15,004 nt of DNA from Thermoplasmata archaeon (lineage in GTDB: Archaea > Thermoplasmatota > Thermoplasmata > GCA-020350865), in NCBI GenBank assembly GCA_020351895.1, contig CP070672.1:351059-366062 (forward strand). Reading direction: 5' to 3'. Both the position numbers and the translations under genes were made by a program. Below are positions 14,177-15,004 of this stretch, one piece after another (within the stretch, counting starts at the first letter, position 1; the number at the start of each line of letters is the position of its first letter). Below the pieces are notes generated by a model, which saw only the letters and a list, made by a program, of their open reading frames with translations, was not told where the DNA came from and made no database searches.

Positions 14177-15004
14177 TCATAAGAGAGAACAGCATTTTTC
14201 TTCAAAATTTATCCTTAAACCAAGGGAATGAGCATAATCCATGGCCTCATCTGTGGGGTAGGCAATGGAGTTGACCCCTGCCTTTATCAGCATTTTCTCG
14301 GTTTCTATCTTTGCGGAACCAGGGGGTCTTGCACAGCCGAATGCAATTTTTGTTTTTGGATTCATTATTCTTGCTATGGCTGCAATTTTCGCAATCTCTT
14401 TGGGAGGGGGGGTTTTAACACCATGCATTGGTGTTCCATGCATCGGAGAGATTACCACCAACACAATGACCTCAGGTTCAACCTCTGAGATTAATTCAAG
14501 GGCATTGTATTCCCCTAAAATGGTCCCGTAATGAAGTCCGATTACGATGTGAGGAGCGATTTCAAGCCCGGCATCCTTTAAGATCTGAAGTGCTCTTTCG
14601 AAATCTTTTGGGGTCTTATCCAGGTGGTAGACCTTCTTTATAGTCTCCTCATCCCCAATTATATCGATGAGAACTTGGTCGACTCCTGCATCCTTCAATT
14701 CTTTGGCTATATCCTTAGTGACCAATCCGGTGTGAACTATCACCTGTAATCCACTCTCCTTCAAGTAGCGAATGGATTCTAAAAAATCATTCAAGGGAAC
14801 TTTACCGTCGGTTGACGCGCCGCCACTGATCAGCACACCCTTGCAGCCCTTTTTGATGAGGGCATCCCCTATAACTTTCAATTTATCCGGATTTTCTGCG
14901 GGGACCATTGATTCAAGCAGTTTTGCTTGGCAATGCTCGCAGTTCAAGGCACATCTTTCACCAGTGATGCTGATATTTACGAATAAATCCTTTTTATTAC
15001 TGTA
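14177..15004 (-). CDS. radical SAM protein, biotin-synthase-like (5' end beyond window)
   Basis: The frame stays open from the stop at 14177 to the window edge, giving 275 visible residues with no in-frame ATG near the edge, so the start lies beyond 15004. Visible residues 11-25 read ISITGERCALNCEHC. The CxxxCxxC (C18, C22, C25) is the radical SAM [4Fe-4S] motif. A TTG inside this motif could be mistaken for a start but would remove the first cysteine. Downstream are KGVLISGGAS (glycine-rich SAM contact), VHTGLV, DIIGDEETIKKVYHL, HIVIGLHYG and MHGTPMHG. These match the archaeal family of biotin-synthase homologues (COG1856 type as I recall it). Some members of this group have been linked to archaeal lipoyl synthesis as one half of a two-protein lipoyl synthase. 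Whether that applies here is unproven. The C-terminal CCSLL has two extra cysteines. It shares direction with the cytochrome genes but is separated by 150 bp with its own signals. Confidence 0.9.
   Translation of the reverse strand, partial: YSNKKDLFVNISITGERCALNCEHCQAKLLESMVPAENPDKLKVIGDALIKKGCKGVLISGGASTDGKVPLNDFLESIRYLKESGLQVIVHTGLVTKDIAKELKDAGVDQVLIDIIGDEETIKKVYHLDKTPKDFERALQILKDAGLEIAPHIVIGLHYGTILGEYNALELISEVEPEVIVLVVISPMHGTPMHGVKTPPPKEIAKIAAIARIMNPKTKIAFGCARPPGSAKIETEKMLIKAGVNSIAYPTDEAMDYAHSLGLRINFEEKCCSLL

Noticed and set aside
14177..14947. Radical SAM gene starting at TTG 14947
   Set aside because: This start falls inside the CxxxCxxC motif and removes its first cysteine. The frame stays open and matches the family up to the window edge, so the gene is cut by the window.

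Overview
The window looks archaeal. Several start codons have a TATA-like box about 22-35 nt upstream, the spacing of leaderless archaeal transcripts, and others have GGAG or GTGAT Shine-Dalgarno sites. T-tracts follow some stop codons, and the protein families (an archaeal-type biotin-synthase-like radical SAM protein, an Lrp regulator, a glycosylation-sequon-rich secreted protein) fit. The DNA is AT-rich. A euryarchaeal lineage such as Thermoplasmatota is my best guess, but this is inference and not proven by any single gene. I saw no rRNA, tRNA, CRISPR array, insertion sequence or origin.

Layout, left to right. The 5' end of a MobA-like nucleotidyltransferase runs off the left edge (1-93, minus). 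Then come an Lrp/AsnC regulator (283-801), a possible small ORF (845-1018), a full-length cytochrome c heme lyase CcmF (1020-3311), and a secreted, membrane-anchored protein with a duplicated CcmI-like cytoplasmic tail (3407-5083). Next is a GlcD/GlcF-type oxidoreductase locus: a degenerate FAD-domain paralogue (5161-6477), a di-[4Fe-4S] and double-CCG iron-sulfur protein (6631-7791), and a canonical FAD subunit (7811-9220). All of these are on the minus strand. The only plus-strand gene is an unrecognised secreted four-helix membrane protein (9431-10510). It is divergent from the FAD/Fe-S genes and convergent with a two-gene minus-strand operon: an 884-residue, 30-heme c-type cytochrome (11372-14026) followed by a di-heme cytochrome b (10577-11359). 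A radical SAM protein related to biotin synthase (14177-15004) runs off the right edge.

Read together, this is a respiratory island. The flavin/Fe-S dehydrogenase would oxidise a 2-hydroxy acid or related organic acid. Electrons would reach a membrane quinone and then the cytochrome b and the NapC/NrfH-like quinol-oxidising head of the giant cytochrome. From there they would pass along about 30 hemes outside the membrane. CcmF and its neighbour would supply the covalent heme attachment that such a protein demands. The cytochrome is the most striking object. It has three N-terminal hemes, five tandem four-heme modules and a seven-heme tail, and a third of its heme-binding motifs have CX3CH, CX4CH or CX5CH spacing. 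The terminal acceptor, the organic-acid substrate and the role of the plus-strand membrane protein cannot be read from the sequence.
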